DNA from: Archaeoglobus sp. JdFR-27
Lineage (GTDB): Archaea > Halobacteriota > Archaeoglobi > Archaeoglobales > Archaeoglobaceae
Direction: 5' to 3'
DNA: 64,000 nt
NCBI GenBank assembly: GCA_002011235.1
Contig: MTMO01000040.1
Coordinates: 1-64,000 of the forward strand
Below are positions 8,923 through 16,951 of the stretch, piece by piece. Each line of letters starts with the position of its first letter. Within the stretch, counting starts at the first letter, position 1. The position numbers and the translations under genes were made by a program. The notes under the pieces are model-generated. The model was not told where the DNA came from. It was given only the letters and a program-made list of their open reading frames with translations, and did no database searches.

Positions 8923-10350
8923 ATGAGGCTGAAAATTGTCATGCAATATGGCTTTGACGAACACAACAGATTTTCCGAGAAACATCTAAAAATTAAAAAA
9001 TTTCTCAAACGAGAACTAGTGTATGTGCCGCCCGAAACCTCAATTAGAAAGGCAGCAGCAATGATGCATAAAAATAACGTTTCATCAGTTGTTATTATGA
9101 AAAATAACGTTCTTCTCGGAATATTGACCGATTCTGACCTCAGACGTCTTATAGCTGAAAATTTTGACTTAAATAAAAGTGTTATGGAATTTTTGAAATT
9201 AGATCTGACTGAAAAAAAACCTCTGGTCACTGTTGAATCAAATGAAAGCATTCTGGCTGTACTATCAAAGATGCTTGAAAATAAAATAAAACATACCATC
9301 GTTATGGAAAGAGGAAAACCGAAAGGTATCATCACTCTAGGTGATATCGCCTACGATTTGGGACCTTTTTATATGAAATATATCATAAAACTTCAGAGGG
9401 CCAAAGACATTGGAGAAATAAAAGAATCTATGAAAGAATTCAAAAATGCTGTAAAAGATCAGGCTTTGAAACTGGTTGCTGAATCAAAAGATGTAAGTCC
9501 AGTCTTTTTTTTCGAAGCAATAAGCTATGTTGTAGATTCAGCGGCTAAGAGCTTATCAAGAATTATAGGTGAAATCCCAGATGGGCTGGTATATGCTGCT
9601 ACTGGAAGTTGGGGAAGGAGAGAGCAGTTTTTGCTTACTGATAGAGATACGCTAGCCATATATGCTTCTGAAAATTCTGAGGACTTGGTGTCTCCCGTTG
9701 AAGAAATTGAATTCCATAGCTACATCGAGGATTTGGAGGGTCTTATGGATATTGTGGGCTTTCCTCCATGCCCCCATGGTTATACGGCTAAAAAGTACTT
9801 ATTCTCGGAAGATTTTTTACAAAATCAAATCATTGAATGGGCTAGAGAACCAGAAACCAATGCTGTTAATATCTCAATAATTGCCGATGCTAGAGCGATT
9901 CTTGGAGATTCCACAATTTTGGAAAGAATCAAGAAAACTTTAATAAAAAAATTACACAAAGATAGGTTTTTGATGGCTCATTCATTGATGTATAAGCCTG
10001 CGTTAAATGTTTTAGGGCGTATGGTTAAGTCCTTTAACTTCAAGTCAGGGGCCGTAGCACCGATTGAGTATCCTGTAAGGGCTTTGTCTATCATAAATGG
10101 AATAACACATCCTCTGAGTACCTATGGGAGAATAAAAGCTCTCGAACAAAAAGACATTTTAAGTCATGAACTCGCCAGTGAACTTCTATATTCCTATAGT
10201 CTTATTATGAGGCAGAAAATATCATTGCAGATCAAAGCTAAATCTGAGCTTAATTCATCAGAACTTACTCCAATTGAGCGAAACATGCTAGAAAATGCTT
10301 TGAAAACTATAAAAAAGTTTCAGGACTATGTTGAGAGAAATTACGTTTAA
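8923..10350 (+). CDS. CBS-pair / DUF294 nucleotidyltransferase-like protein
   Basis: 475 aa. Order: two CBS domains (about residues 25-80 and 88-150), a helical linker, a DUF294 domain of the Pol-beta-type nucleotidyltransferase superfamily (about 190-340) and a DUF294 C-terminal helical domain. The nucleotidyltransferase signature is intact: G-S-W-G-R-R-E from residue 228 followed by TDRDT (DxD). CBS pairs bind adenine nucleotides. In bacteria, such proteins are encoded beside DUF4212/symporter genes and an exonuclease, the same order as here. The reaction and target are unknown; nucleotidylation of a protein or synthesis of a nucleotide signal are both possible. A second ATG at 8941 could be the start. 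Confidence 0.82.
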   Translation: MRLKIVMQYGFDEHNRFSEKHLKIKKFLKRELVYVPPETSIRKAAAMMHKNNVSSVVIMKNNVLLGILTDSDLRRLIAENFDLNKSVMEFLKLDLTEKKPLVTVESNESILAVLSKMLENKIKHTIVMERGKPKGIITLGDIAYDLGPFYMKYIIKLQRAKDIGEIKESMKEFKNAVKDQALKLVAESKDVSPVFFFEAISYVVDSAAKSLSRIIGEIPDGLVYAATGSWGRREQFLLTDRDTLAIYASENSEDLVSPVEEIEFHSYIEDLEGLMDIVGFPPCPHGYTAKKYLFSEDFLQNQIIEWAREPETNAVNISIIADARAILGDSTILERIKKTLIKKLHKDRFLMAHSLMYKPALNVLGRMVKSFNFKSGAVAPIEYPVRALSIINGITHPLSTYGRIKALEQKDILSHELASELLYSYSLIMRQKISLQIKAKSELNSSELTPIERNMLENALKTIKKFQDYVERNYV

Positions 10351-10392
10351 TCTTTTTTTGATCCTTTATTTTCCTAATTCTGGGGAGATGGT

Positions 10393-12072
10393 ATGAGTTT
10401 TCCTCCACTCCATTATCTGTCTAAAATCAAACCTTTTTCATTCCTAACGGAAAAAGAAATTGAAATTCTAATTGATGACATGGAAGTTGCTTTTTACAAA
10501 GCGGGTAAGACTATTTTTAAAAAAGGTAAAAAGGTCAATCGACTCTATTTCGTTAGAGAGGGCAAAATTGGACTAATCAGCGATAAAGATTTAATTGAAG
10601 TTGTTTTTGAAGATGAGGTTTTCGGAATAGAGGCCTCGCTAAACGGCTTACCGGCAGAATATACAGCAAAAGCCCTGGAAGATTCTGTTTGTTTTGAACT
10701 CAAGGCAGAGAGGGTTAAAAAGTTGATCTCAAGAAATGAAAGATTCGGGGAATTTTTTAGAAAAATTTTGTCAAGGAAGTTCCACTCTTTGCTTAAACTG
10801 TACGATGAAAATAGGGTGGACAATCTGTATGCGGATTCAGTGATTAACCTAGCTAAAAAATCTCTTGTAGTTATAGCATCTCATGAGAGCATTATGGATG
10901 CTGTCAGGTTGATGAACTTGCATAGGGTGGGAAGTGTTGTTGTAGTGGATGGAGGAATGAGACCTCTTGGCATAATCACCCATTCTGACATCGTTAGATT
11001 TGTCAACAAAAATATCTCCTTTAGTCTACCGGTAAGGGAAGTTATGTCTTTTCCCGTTGAAGTTGTCGATTCAGAAGCCTCGCTTATGGATGCATATCTG
11101 AAATTCGTTTCGAAGGCAATCAATCATCTTCCCGTTGTGGAGGATGGTAGAGTTGTTGGATTGATTTCCTCAAAAGATCTGATATCAAAGATAGAGTCCC
11201 ACTCTTCTCTGCTTCCCTTATCAAAAAAGATAATCAGATGTAGAGATATAGAGGAATTAGAAAATATATTCGGTGAAGTCGAGGTTTCTGTTATAAACAT
11301 GATCGAGTCGGGCTTTGATTATTCTTCGATTTCCACTGTTGTCACAAGTTTGGTTGACATGATTCTGAAAAAGATTGCCGAATTCAATAGGATTGAGAGG
11401 AAAGAAATCTCAAAGGATTTTGTTTGCGCTCCTTTTGGTGATTTTGGAAGAAGAGAACCCTCGTTTCCCATCAAACTCAGATTTTTCATACTCGTAAGAG
11501 ATGATTTACAATCACTTCTCAATGGATTTTATGAGGATGTCAGAAGGGTTGGAATTGGGCTTGAGGTTAATCTGTGTCGCAAGGCCGAAGTTGATAGCTT
11601 CTTGCATTCCAGTGTAGATGCTTCAAACACCCTCGATTTTCTCGATTCAAGATATCTTCTTGGTGATGGGGGATTGTATGTTAGTTTCAGAGAAGCTGTA
11701 AATTCTTACCTAAGTAACGATCTGGCGATCTCATCTTTGAGAAAGCTTTTATCAGAATTAAAGCTCTCCGAATATCACAATAACTCGGTTGAAAATCTGA
11801 GTTTTTTTGTGTCTAACTGTGCAAAGTCTCTATCAATTTTGCTGGGAGATAAAACATCTAGGCCCACACCAGAGCGGATAAAACTCCTCTCAGGTGTCAT
11901 CATCCCGAAAAGCCTTGCAGAAGACCTGAGGGAAGCATATCTTGCCCTTAAAAAGATAGAGCTTAAGATAAAACTAGCAGGAAAAGACAAGTTCGATGAC
12001 TTGGTGATCAAAAAATCAAGTGGGGTCATCAGGGAGATGGGAGAATGGGTGGAAACGAGCTTTCTGAAGTAG
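10393..12072 (+). CDS. cNMP-binding / CBS-pair / DUF294 sensor protein
   Basis: 559 aa. Order: a cyclic-nucleotide-binding-type beta-roll (about residues 10-130, with GKTIFKKGKKVNRLYFVREGKI and FGIEASLNGLPAEYTAKAL), a CBS pair (about 150-275), then a DUF294-like domain (about 290-440) and a C-terminal helical domain. The DUF294 part keeps GDFGRRE but the following strand reads PIKLRFFILV, without the Asp pair seen in the upstream paralogue, so this copy is probably catalytically dead and regulatory. A GGGGAGATGG stretch with GGAGATGGT lies before the ATG. Its 3' end overlaps the exonuclease gene by 28 bp. Confidence 0.82.
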   Translation: MSFPPLHYLSKIKPFSFLTEKEIEILIDDMEVAFYKAGKTIFKKGKKVNRLYFVREGKIGLISDKDLIEVVFEDEVFGIEASLNGLPAEYTAKALEDSVCFELKAERVKKLISRNERFGEFFRKILSRKFHSLLKLYDENRVDNLYADSVINLAKKSLVVIASHESIMDAVRLMNLHRVGSVVVVDGGMRPLGIITHSDIVRFVNKNISFSLPVREVMSFPVEVVDSEASLMDAYLKFVSKAINHLPVVEDGRVVGLISSKDLISKIESHSSLLPLSKKIIRCRDIEELENIFGEVEVSVINMIESGFDYSSISTVVTSLVDMILKKIAEFNRIERKEISKDFVCAPFGDFGRREPSFPIKLRFFILVRDDLQSLLNGFYEDVRRVGIGLEVNLCRKAEVDSFLHSSVDASNTLDFLDSRYLLGDGGLYVSFREAVNSYLSNDLAISSLRKLLSELKLSEYHNNSVENLSFFVSNCAKSLSILLGDKTSRPTPERIKLLSGVIIPKSLAEDLREAYLALKKIELKIKLAGKDKFDDLVIKKSSGVIREMGEWVETSFLK

Positions 12073-12674
12073 TGCAATCCGACCTCGAAAAAACCGAATT
12101 TTGTGTCATCGATCTTGAAACAACGGGTTTGAATCCTAAGAAAGATGAAATCTTAGCTATTGCCATAATCCCAATGATAGGTATGAGAATTCATGCGGGG
12201 AAGCACTATTACACCCTCATTAAACCGAAGAAGTTCCGTTACAAATCAATAGAATTTCACGGCATCTGCCCTAGGGACATTTCTCCCGCCCCATCCTTTG
12301 AGGAAATTGGCGAAAGGATTTTAGAACTCATTGAGGGAAAAGTTTTGATAGGGTTTGCCACCCTTTTTGATATTGAATTTTTGAAAAAATCTTTTAAAGA
12401 CAAGATGAAAAAGAAGTTCTCTCCTGAAAGGTACGCTGATATCGCCGAGATTGAGGCGTGGCTTTTAAGGAAGAAGGGAATGGCTATAACCTACAGGCTT
12501 GATTTTGACACGATTATGAAAACCTATGGTATCTCAGAGAGTACAAGACACGATGCTCTTAGCGATGCATACATCACAGCCAGAATTTTTCAGAAACAGA
12601 TTTCTAAGTTAATAGAATACAATGCAACGATATTTGATCTGGTTAGGGTTGGAAGAAGACTCTTTTACTTTTGA
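12045..12674 (+). CDS. DEDDh 3'-5' exonuclease (DnaQ/PolC epsilon-like)
   Basis: 209 aa. All DEDDh residues are visible: D23 and E25 in VIDLETTG, D109 in ATLFDIEF, H169 and D174 in RHDALSDAY. The fold is that of DNA polymerase III epsilon exonucleases, but no polymerase is nearby and archaea do not use DnaQ as a replication subunit. It overlaps the cNMP/CBS gene by 28 bp, so it is translationally coupled to it. In bacteria, this exonuclease class also accompanies CBS/DUF294/symporter genes. It may act on RNA, DNA ends or a nucleotide signal; which is unknown. Confidence 0.85.
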   Translation: MGGNELSEVVQSDLEKTEFCVIDLETTGLNPKKDEILAIAIIPMIGMRIHAGKHYYTLIKPKKFRYKSIEFHGICPRDISPAPSFEEIGERILELIEGKVLIGFATLFDIEFLKKSFKDKMKKKFSPERYADIAEIEAWLLRKKGMAITYRLDFDTIMKTYGISESTRHDALSDAYITARIFQKQISKLIEYNATIFDLVRVGRRLFYF

Positions 12675-12689
12675 TTAGAGATGGTCCCT

Positions 12690-12752
12690 CTGTTGAATCC
12701 TGTTGAGTCCTATTGAACTCCTATTGAACTCCTATTGAACCCCTATTGAACC
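12690..12752. repeat. Tandem array of 10-11 bp units between convergent genes
   Basis: Six imperfect units: two 10-mers (CTGTTGAATC, CTGTTGAGTC) then CTATTGAACTC, CTATTGAACTC, CTATTGAACCC and CTATTGAACC. The array fills the gap between the exonuclease and the convergent HPS-RraA gene and supplies that gene's last codons and stop (12743-12745). Confidence 0.85.
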
Positions 12753-14107
12753 TTCTCCCACTTATAAAGCTCGACTATGTCTGCTAGTGTTCTCCCTTTA
12801 TCTTCAATTTCTCCTCTGATCCTTTCTTCATGTTTTTTAACTTCCATCGCCCTCCTTGCAATCTCGTAGGCTCGCTGCTTTGGTATAACCATGACTCCAT
12901 TATCATCTGCCACAATCCAATCTCCTGGGTTAACCTCAATACTACCACAGTAAATCCTGACATTTATCTCGCCAAAACCCTTTGGCTCCCCAGCGTTTGG
13001 TACTTCTCTTTTCGCAAAAAGTGGGTAGCCAAGTTCGCGTATATCATCAACGTCTCTTACAGCTCCATCGATTATCACGCCCTCGATTCCCTTGTTAATG
13101 CAGCTTCTTGTTGCAAGCTCCCCCCAGACTGCAGTCGTGTCTCCAGAGCACTTGATCACAAGAACATCTCCCTTTCCAGCAACATCTATGGCCTCCACAG
13201 TCTTTGCCCAGTCACCATCCATCGTGCTAACTGTCACGGCTTTTCCAACGATTTTTTTCCCCCGGTTAATGGGATATACTCCCATCATCGCTTTTGCCCT
13301 ATGCATGGCATCGCTTATGTTTGGAGTCGAAACCTGATTGAAAAGATCCCTAATTTCATCTTCTATGCTTTTTCTTTTCACCTCAGCAATCTCAGCTTTC
13401 TGCCATGCTTCATCGATGGCCTTTCTAACCTTCAAGGCTGACTCTGTGACATTCCTTGATTTTACTATGTTACTTCCGACTATGACGATTCTTGCACCCT
13501 TTGAAACACAAATTGCTGCCTTTTCAGCGTTTAAGCCACCCGCCCCAGCAACAGGAATGTTAACAACCTTTACCATCTCTTCGAGGAGTTCAAGTGGATC
13601 CATACCCATCATCTGCTGATCTATCCCGATATGGCAGTTAATGTAATCTACACCTATCTCCTCGAGCTCTTTTGCCCTTGAAATCGGATCTGGGACATTT
13701 ATTACATCGACCATGACTTCTGATCCGTATTTTCTTGCAGCTCTTATCGCTTCTTCGATTGTTGGATTGTCACTGACAGCCAGAATTATTACAACATCAG
13801 CACCACTTTTGGCAGCCATCTCTACTTCAATGGCTCCGGTATCTATTGTTTTCATGTCCGCAACGATCTTGTAGTCTCGGAATCTTTTCTTTAGTTCTCG
13901 AACGGCATTCATCCCTTCGCTCTTTATAAGAGGAGTTCCAACTTCCAGCCAGTCAGCTCCACCCTCAACAGCCTCTCCGGCAATTTCAATGGCTCTTTTT
14001 AACTCGAGGAGATCTAATGCAACCTGGAGAATTGGTTTACCAGATTTATTAGAATTTTTATCCATGACTGAAATTTTCCTAATGGTAATAAATCTTTTCC
14101 ATTTCAA
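12743..14107 (-). CDS. Fused 3-hexulose-6-phosphate synthase and RraA-like protein
   Basis: 454 aa from the upstream ATG; the ATG at 14065 (MDKNSNKSG) gives a more usual N-terminus of 440 aa. Residues about 25-225 are an HPS/OMP-decarboxylase-type TIM barrel (VALDLLELKRAIEIA, VADMKTIDTGAIEVEMA with the DxKxxD catalytic triad, INCHIGID, VAGAGGL). Residues about 240-440 are an RraA/aldolase-like domain (GDTTAVWGELATRSC, IDGAVRDVDDI). In archaea, HPS run in reverse makes ribulose 5-phosphate and formaldehyde from fructose 6-phosphate, the source of pentoses. The fusion is known from Archaeoglobus and methanogens; the role of the RraA part is unclear. Confidence 0.9.
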   Translation of the reverse strand: MKWKRFITIRKISVMDKNSNKSGKPILQVALDLLELKRAIEIAGEAVEGGADWLEVGTPLIKSEGMNAVRELKKRFRDYKIVADMKTIDTGAIEVEMAAKSGADVVIILAVSDNPTIEEAIRAARKYGSEVMVDVINVPDPISRAKELEEIGVDYINCHIGIDQQMMGMDPLELLEEMVKVVNIPVAGAGGLNAEKAAICVSKGARIVIVGSNIVKSRNVTESALKVRKAIDEAWQKAEIAEVKRKSIEDEIRDLFNQVSTPNISDAMHRAKAMMGVYPINRGKKIVGKAVTVSTMDGDWAKTVEAIDVAGKGDVLVIKCSGDTTAVWGELATRSCINKGIEGVIIDGAVRDVDDIRELGYPLFAKREVPNAGEPKGFGEINVRIYCGSIEVNPGDWIVADDNGVMVIPKQRAYEIARRAMEVKKHEERIRGEIEDKGRTLADIVELYKWEKVQ

Positions 14108-14110
14108 ACT

Positions 14111-15046
14111 CTAAAAGAGAAATGCCCTTGCGAAAACGTAACCTAAAACCATAGCTACAAAGGGAGTGATAACCCAACTTAGGAATATTCTCTTTAAAAA
14201 GGGAGATTTAGCAGTTTTTGTGCTTTTAAGCATCCCAACACCTAAAATAGCACCTATCACACAGTAGGTTGTTGAAACAGGCATACCCAACGTTGTAAAG
14301 AGTAAAACGCTAAGTCCTGCTCCAAACTGAGCTGCAAAGCCAGAAAATGGATCAAGGGCTGTAATTCCCTTTCCAATCGTCTCCACAACCCTTCCACTTA
14401 GGAGAAAAGCTCCTATCCACAGGAGAATTGAACCCATAAAAGCAGCTTGTAAAGGTGTAAGCAATCCGAAATAAACAACAGGCCCTAGGGCGGTTGCAAG
14501 TTCATTGGCTCCCGTATTGTAGGCTATAACACTTCCACTGAGCAGAAGGAGATATCTTATACACCTTTCTGCTTTTAACGGAGGTATTTTTGAAATCCCG
14601 ATTATCAAAACTCTGTACACAAAAATCGAAAGAAAGAATGCTCCGATAGGAGATATTATCCATGATTCGACAATTTTCATAAGTGTATCTACATCGATAG
14701 AAACTCCGAAAGCTAACCCAGAGCCTACAAGACTGCTGACTATTGCCTGATGACTTGAAACCGGAACCTTTTTCCAGTTTGAAAGGACTATCGCAAGTGA
14801 AGATATTATCAGTGATATGCCTATTATCTCGATCCGGAGAGAAACCAGATCCTTCCCGACAGTTTTCATCACGCTGTGTCCTTGCAACACCATCCCTAAA
14901 AAAACAAGGAAGACCAGGAGGTATATCGCCCTTCTAAAACTTACTATTCCACAACCTATGGAGATCCCGTAAGAATTCGAAGAGTCATTTGAACCTATGC
15001 TGAATGATATGAAAGCTGCAGCAATTAAAGGAATTACTTCAAAAAT
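14111..15046 (-). CDS. PiT family phosphate permease with no standard start codon
   Basis: About 311 aa. The first ATG in frame is at 14893, but 51-52 codons upstream are open and encode the conserved PiT N-terminal helix and loop (AAAFISFSIGSNDSSNSYGI, compare FxxGANDxxNAFG), so the protein must begin upstream. That extension holds no ATG, GTG or TTG; after an in-frame TAG the first codons are ATC (15047-15049) and ATT (15044-15046), just after GGGGGAT. The second PiT repeat is seen at YNTGANELATALGP. About nine helices. The PhoU-like gene ends 9-12 bp upstream, so the two are coupled; substrate is probably phosphate. Confidence 0.85.
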   Translation of the reverse strand: MFEVIPLIAAAFISFSIGSNDSSNSYGISIGCGIVSFRRAIYLLVFLVFLGMVLQGHSVMKTVGKDLVSLRIEIIGISLIISSLAIVLSNWKKVPVSSHQAIVSSLVGSGLAFGVSIDVDTLMKIVESWIISPIGAFFLSIFVYRVLIIGISKIPPLKAERCIRYLLLLSGSVIAYNTGANELATALGPVVYFGLLTPLQAAFMGSILLWIGAFLLSGRVVETIGKGITALDPFSGFAAQFGAGLSVLLFTTLGMPVSTTYCVIGAILGVGMLKSTKTAKSPFLKRIFLSWVITPFVAMVLGYVFARAFLF

Positions 15047-15057
15047 GATCTATCCCC

Positions 15058-15696
15058 CTATCTTAAGCTAACATTTAGTATTTGAATCACATCAGCGGCA
15101 TCCTCGATCTTGTCACTGATATTAACGAGATTATCCAGAAAGTTTGAAAGAATATATCCTTCCCAGAAAGATTTGATGTCAATTTGTACCATTTTTGAAT
15201 GGATTTCTCTCTTAAGACCATCGATCTCCTGCTCCTTTGCCCTTAGCTTGATGGTTTTATCAGAAAGATCTGCCTCTTTTTCCAGTGAGTCAAATGCATG
15301 GTAAAGATAATCCACCATCTTGCAGTTTATTTCAGCAATCCTGAGACAAAGGTCTCTTATCTCAGGATTTATATTGGACATCATGTTGAAATAAACGGAT
15401 GTGTCCTCGATGAGATCTATGCTCTCATCAACAAGCTCAGCAAATCTGTAAAATTCAGCCCTAACAGCGGGTAAAAAAGCACCCTCATAGAGTCTTAATG
15501 CAATTTCTCTTCTTATTATATCGCCTGTTCTCTCAAGTTCACATATATCATAACTCAAGGAAGGGTCGTCAGCTTCTATTGCAATTTTCAGAGTTTCTGC
15601 AGCCTCACTGAGTATTTCGATATGTTCTCTAATAAGATCGAGTATCTCTTTCTCTTTTTCTCCACCAACCAGAATTTTTCTGATCCCTTTGAACAT
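15058..15696 (-). CDS. PhoU-like DUF47 (TIGR00153) phosphate-transport partner
   Basis: 212 aa, all-helical, with the PhoU-type pattern ELVDESIDLIEDTSVYFNMM and ANFLDNLVNISDKIEDAADVIQI-like C-terminal repeat. Members of this family sit next to PiT permeases and are thought to regulate them; the permease gene follows at once here. The ATG at 15696 is preferred over an upstream in-frame GTG at 15705 because AGGTGGGTG precedes it at good spacing. Confidence 0.85.
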   Translation of the reverse strand: MFKGIRKILVGGEKEKEILDLIREHIEILSEAAETLKIAIEADDPSLSYDICELERTGDIIRREIALRLYEGAFLPAVRAEFYRFAELVDESIDLIEDTSVYFNMMSNINPEIRDLCLRIAEINCKMVDYLYHAFDSLEKEADLSDKTIKLRAKEQEIDGLKREIHSKMVQIDIKSFWEGYILSNFLDNLVNISDKIEDAADVIQILNVSLR

Positions 15697-15866
15697 AACA
15701 CCCACCTGACTCCTAAAAATTCAGCTAATTCAATTACCAATCAAACATAAATACTATCGGTGGAGGATAAAAAGATTGTGAGTCAATAGGGGGTTTAGTA
15801 TGGTTTACGTTTTGTCTATGTGGTTTATATGGTTTAATTGGATGGTTGAGTGAGTCAGGTTAGGGT

Positions 15867-16823
15867 TTATGGAGATAAACGGAAGGAAGGTTTGAATGGT
15901 ATGATATCTGACATTTTTATAAGTCCTGGTGAATGCTCTACTACAGTTTCAGCAAGATTTACAACGACAGCTGCCGTTCCAAGATCACCTTTGGTGCCAG
16001 TGCTTCTCCATTTTACTTCGTTATCTCCTTGAATGTATACTTCTTCGTATTCTTCTGAACCGGCAATCGAATGGAACTCTACTCTAATTTTCTCCTTTCC
16101 ATCTTTCAAAGCAACTCCCCATCCTTTCATACCAGCAACTTTTCCCTCTTCAATCGGACTTTCTTTTGTAGCCAAAACGATTTCCTGTCCCTCAATTATC
16201 CTATCCGGGTTGAGTTTCATTGCCTCACATATAAGAGCAACGGACTCTCCATAACCAACATGTCCCGTTAGTTTACCTTCTCTAAGCAACTTTTCTATCT
16301 CGAACTTATCCTTTCCTATCCCTACCTTGTGCTGAAAAGATTCCCTCCTTTTTAGTGCATCTATACATCTAACTGCTTTAATCGAATCTATATCTATGGA
16401 AGTTGCTGAAAGAGTAATAATCAAAGAGTCAAGCAGAAAACCGGGATTTATTCCAGAGCCAAGAACTGTTTTGCCATTTTCCTTGGCGATAAAATCCAGT
16501 TTTTTGGTCAATTCCGGATACCTGAATGCCGGGAAGCTAAGCGTCTCACATGTGCTGATAACATTGAAACCTCTGTTAAGACATTCAACAATCTGTGGAA
16601 AGATTTTGTCTAAGAATGAGCCAGTTGATAGAAAGATAATATCTCCTCTAAAATCCAGTGTTGCTTTGATTGGAGCATTTGAGTCAATTCCAAAATCATT
16701 TAATCTCTTCCCAGTAATCTCCGGATTTACATCTACCGCACCAACAACGTTTATGCCTTTTTTCAAGCAGCATCCTGCGATTAATCTACCTATAGGACCA
16801 AAACCATAGATTACAGCATCCAT
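15867..16823 (-). CDS. Diaminopentanoate-dehydrogenase-like NAD(P)-dependent oxidoreductase
   Basis: 318 aa. The N-terminal Rossmann domain (VIYGFGPIGRLIAGCCLKKG) resembles dihydrodipicolinate reductase; the middle TCETLSFPAFRYPELTKKLD and GSGINPGFLLDSL and late sections match the 2,4-diaminopentanoate dehydrogenase (Ord) family. In clostridia, Ord acts in ornithine degradation; here no other ornithine genes are present, so the substrate is uncertain (an amino acid with an amine to oxidise is likely). A TATA-like AAATTTAAAAA lies about 26 nt before the ATG, so it is probably leaderless. Confidence 0.75.
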   Translation of the reverse strand: MDAVIYGFGPIGRLIAGCCLKKGINVVGAVDVNPEITGKRLNDFGIDSNAPIKATLDFRGDIIFLSTGSFLDKIFPQIVECLNRGFNVISTCETLSFPAFRYPELTKKLDFIAKENGKTVLGSGINPGFLLDSLIITLSATSIDIDSIKAVRCIDALKRRESFQHKVGIGKDKFEIEKLLREGKLTGHVGYGESVALICEAMKLNPDRIIEGQEIVLATKESPIEEGKVAGMKGWGVALKDGKEKIRVEFHSIAGSEEYEEVYIQGDNEVKWRSTGTKGDLGTAAVVVNLAETVVEHSPGLIKMSDIIPFKPSFRLSP

Positions 16824-16845
16824 TAAATCGCTAGCATGAATGCGG

Positions 16846-16856
16846 TTTTTAAATTT
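16846..16856 (-). promoter_or_regulatory. TATA box of the diaminopentanoate-dehydrogenase-like gene
   Basis: AAATTTAAAAA on the minus strand, centred about 28 nt before the ATG at 16823, with no ribosome site in between. Confidence 0.4.
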
Positions 16857-16920
16857 TTACAGTTACAATTTGAGTTTTAGCGTTTCCAACTTAATCGATG
16901 TCATAAAATCAAAAACCAAA

Positions 16921-16930
16921 ATTTAAAAAA
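16921..16930 (+). promoter_or_regulatory. TATA box of the CoA-transferase gene
   Basis: ATTTAAAAAA centred 26 nt before the ATG at 16952. It supports that ATG over an in-frame TTG at 16934 and a leaderless message. Confidence 0.45.
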
Positions 16931-16951
16931 TACTTGTATCCAAGCAGTTTC

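Noticed and set aside
12830-13441. Plus-strand open frame of 203 codons
   Set aside because: It is antisense to the strongly conserved HPS-RraA gene, whose codon pattern explains it.
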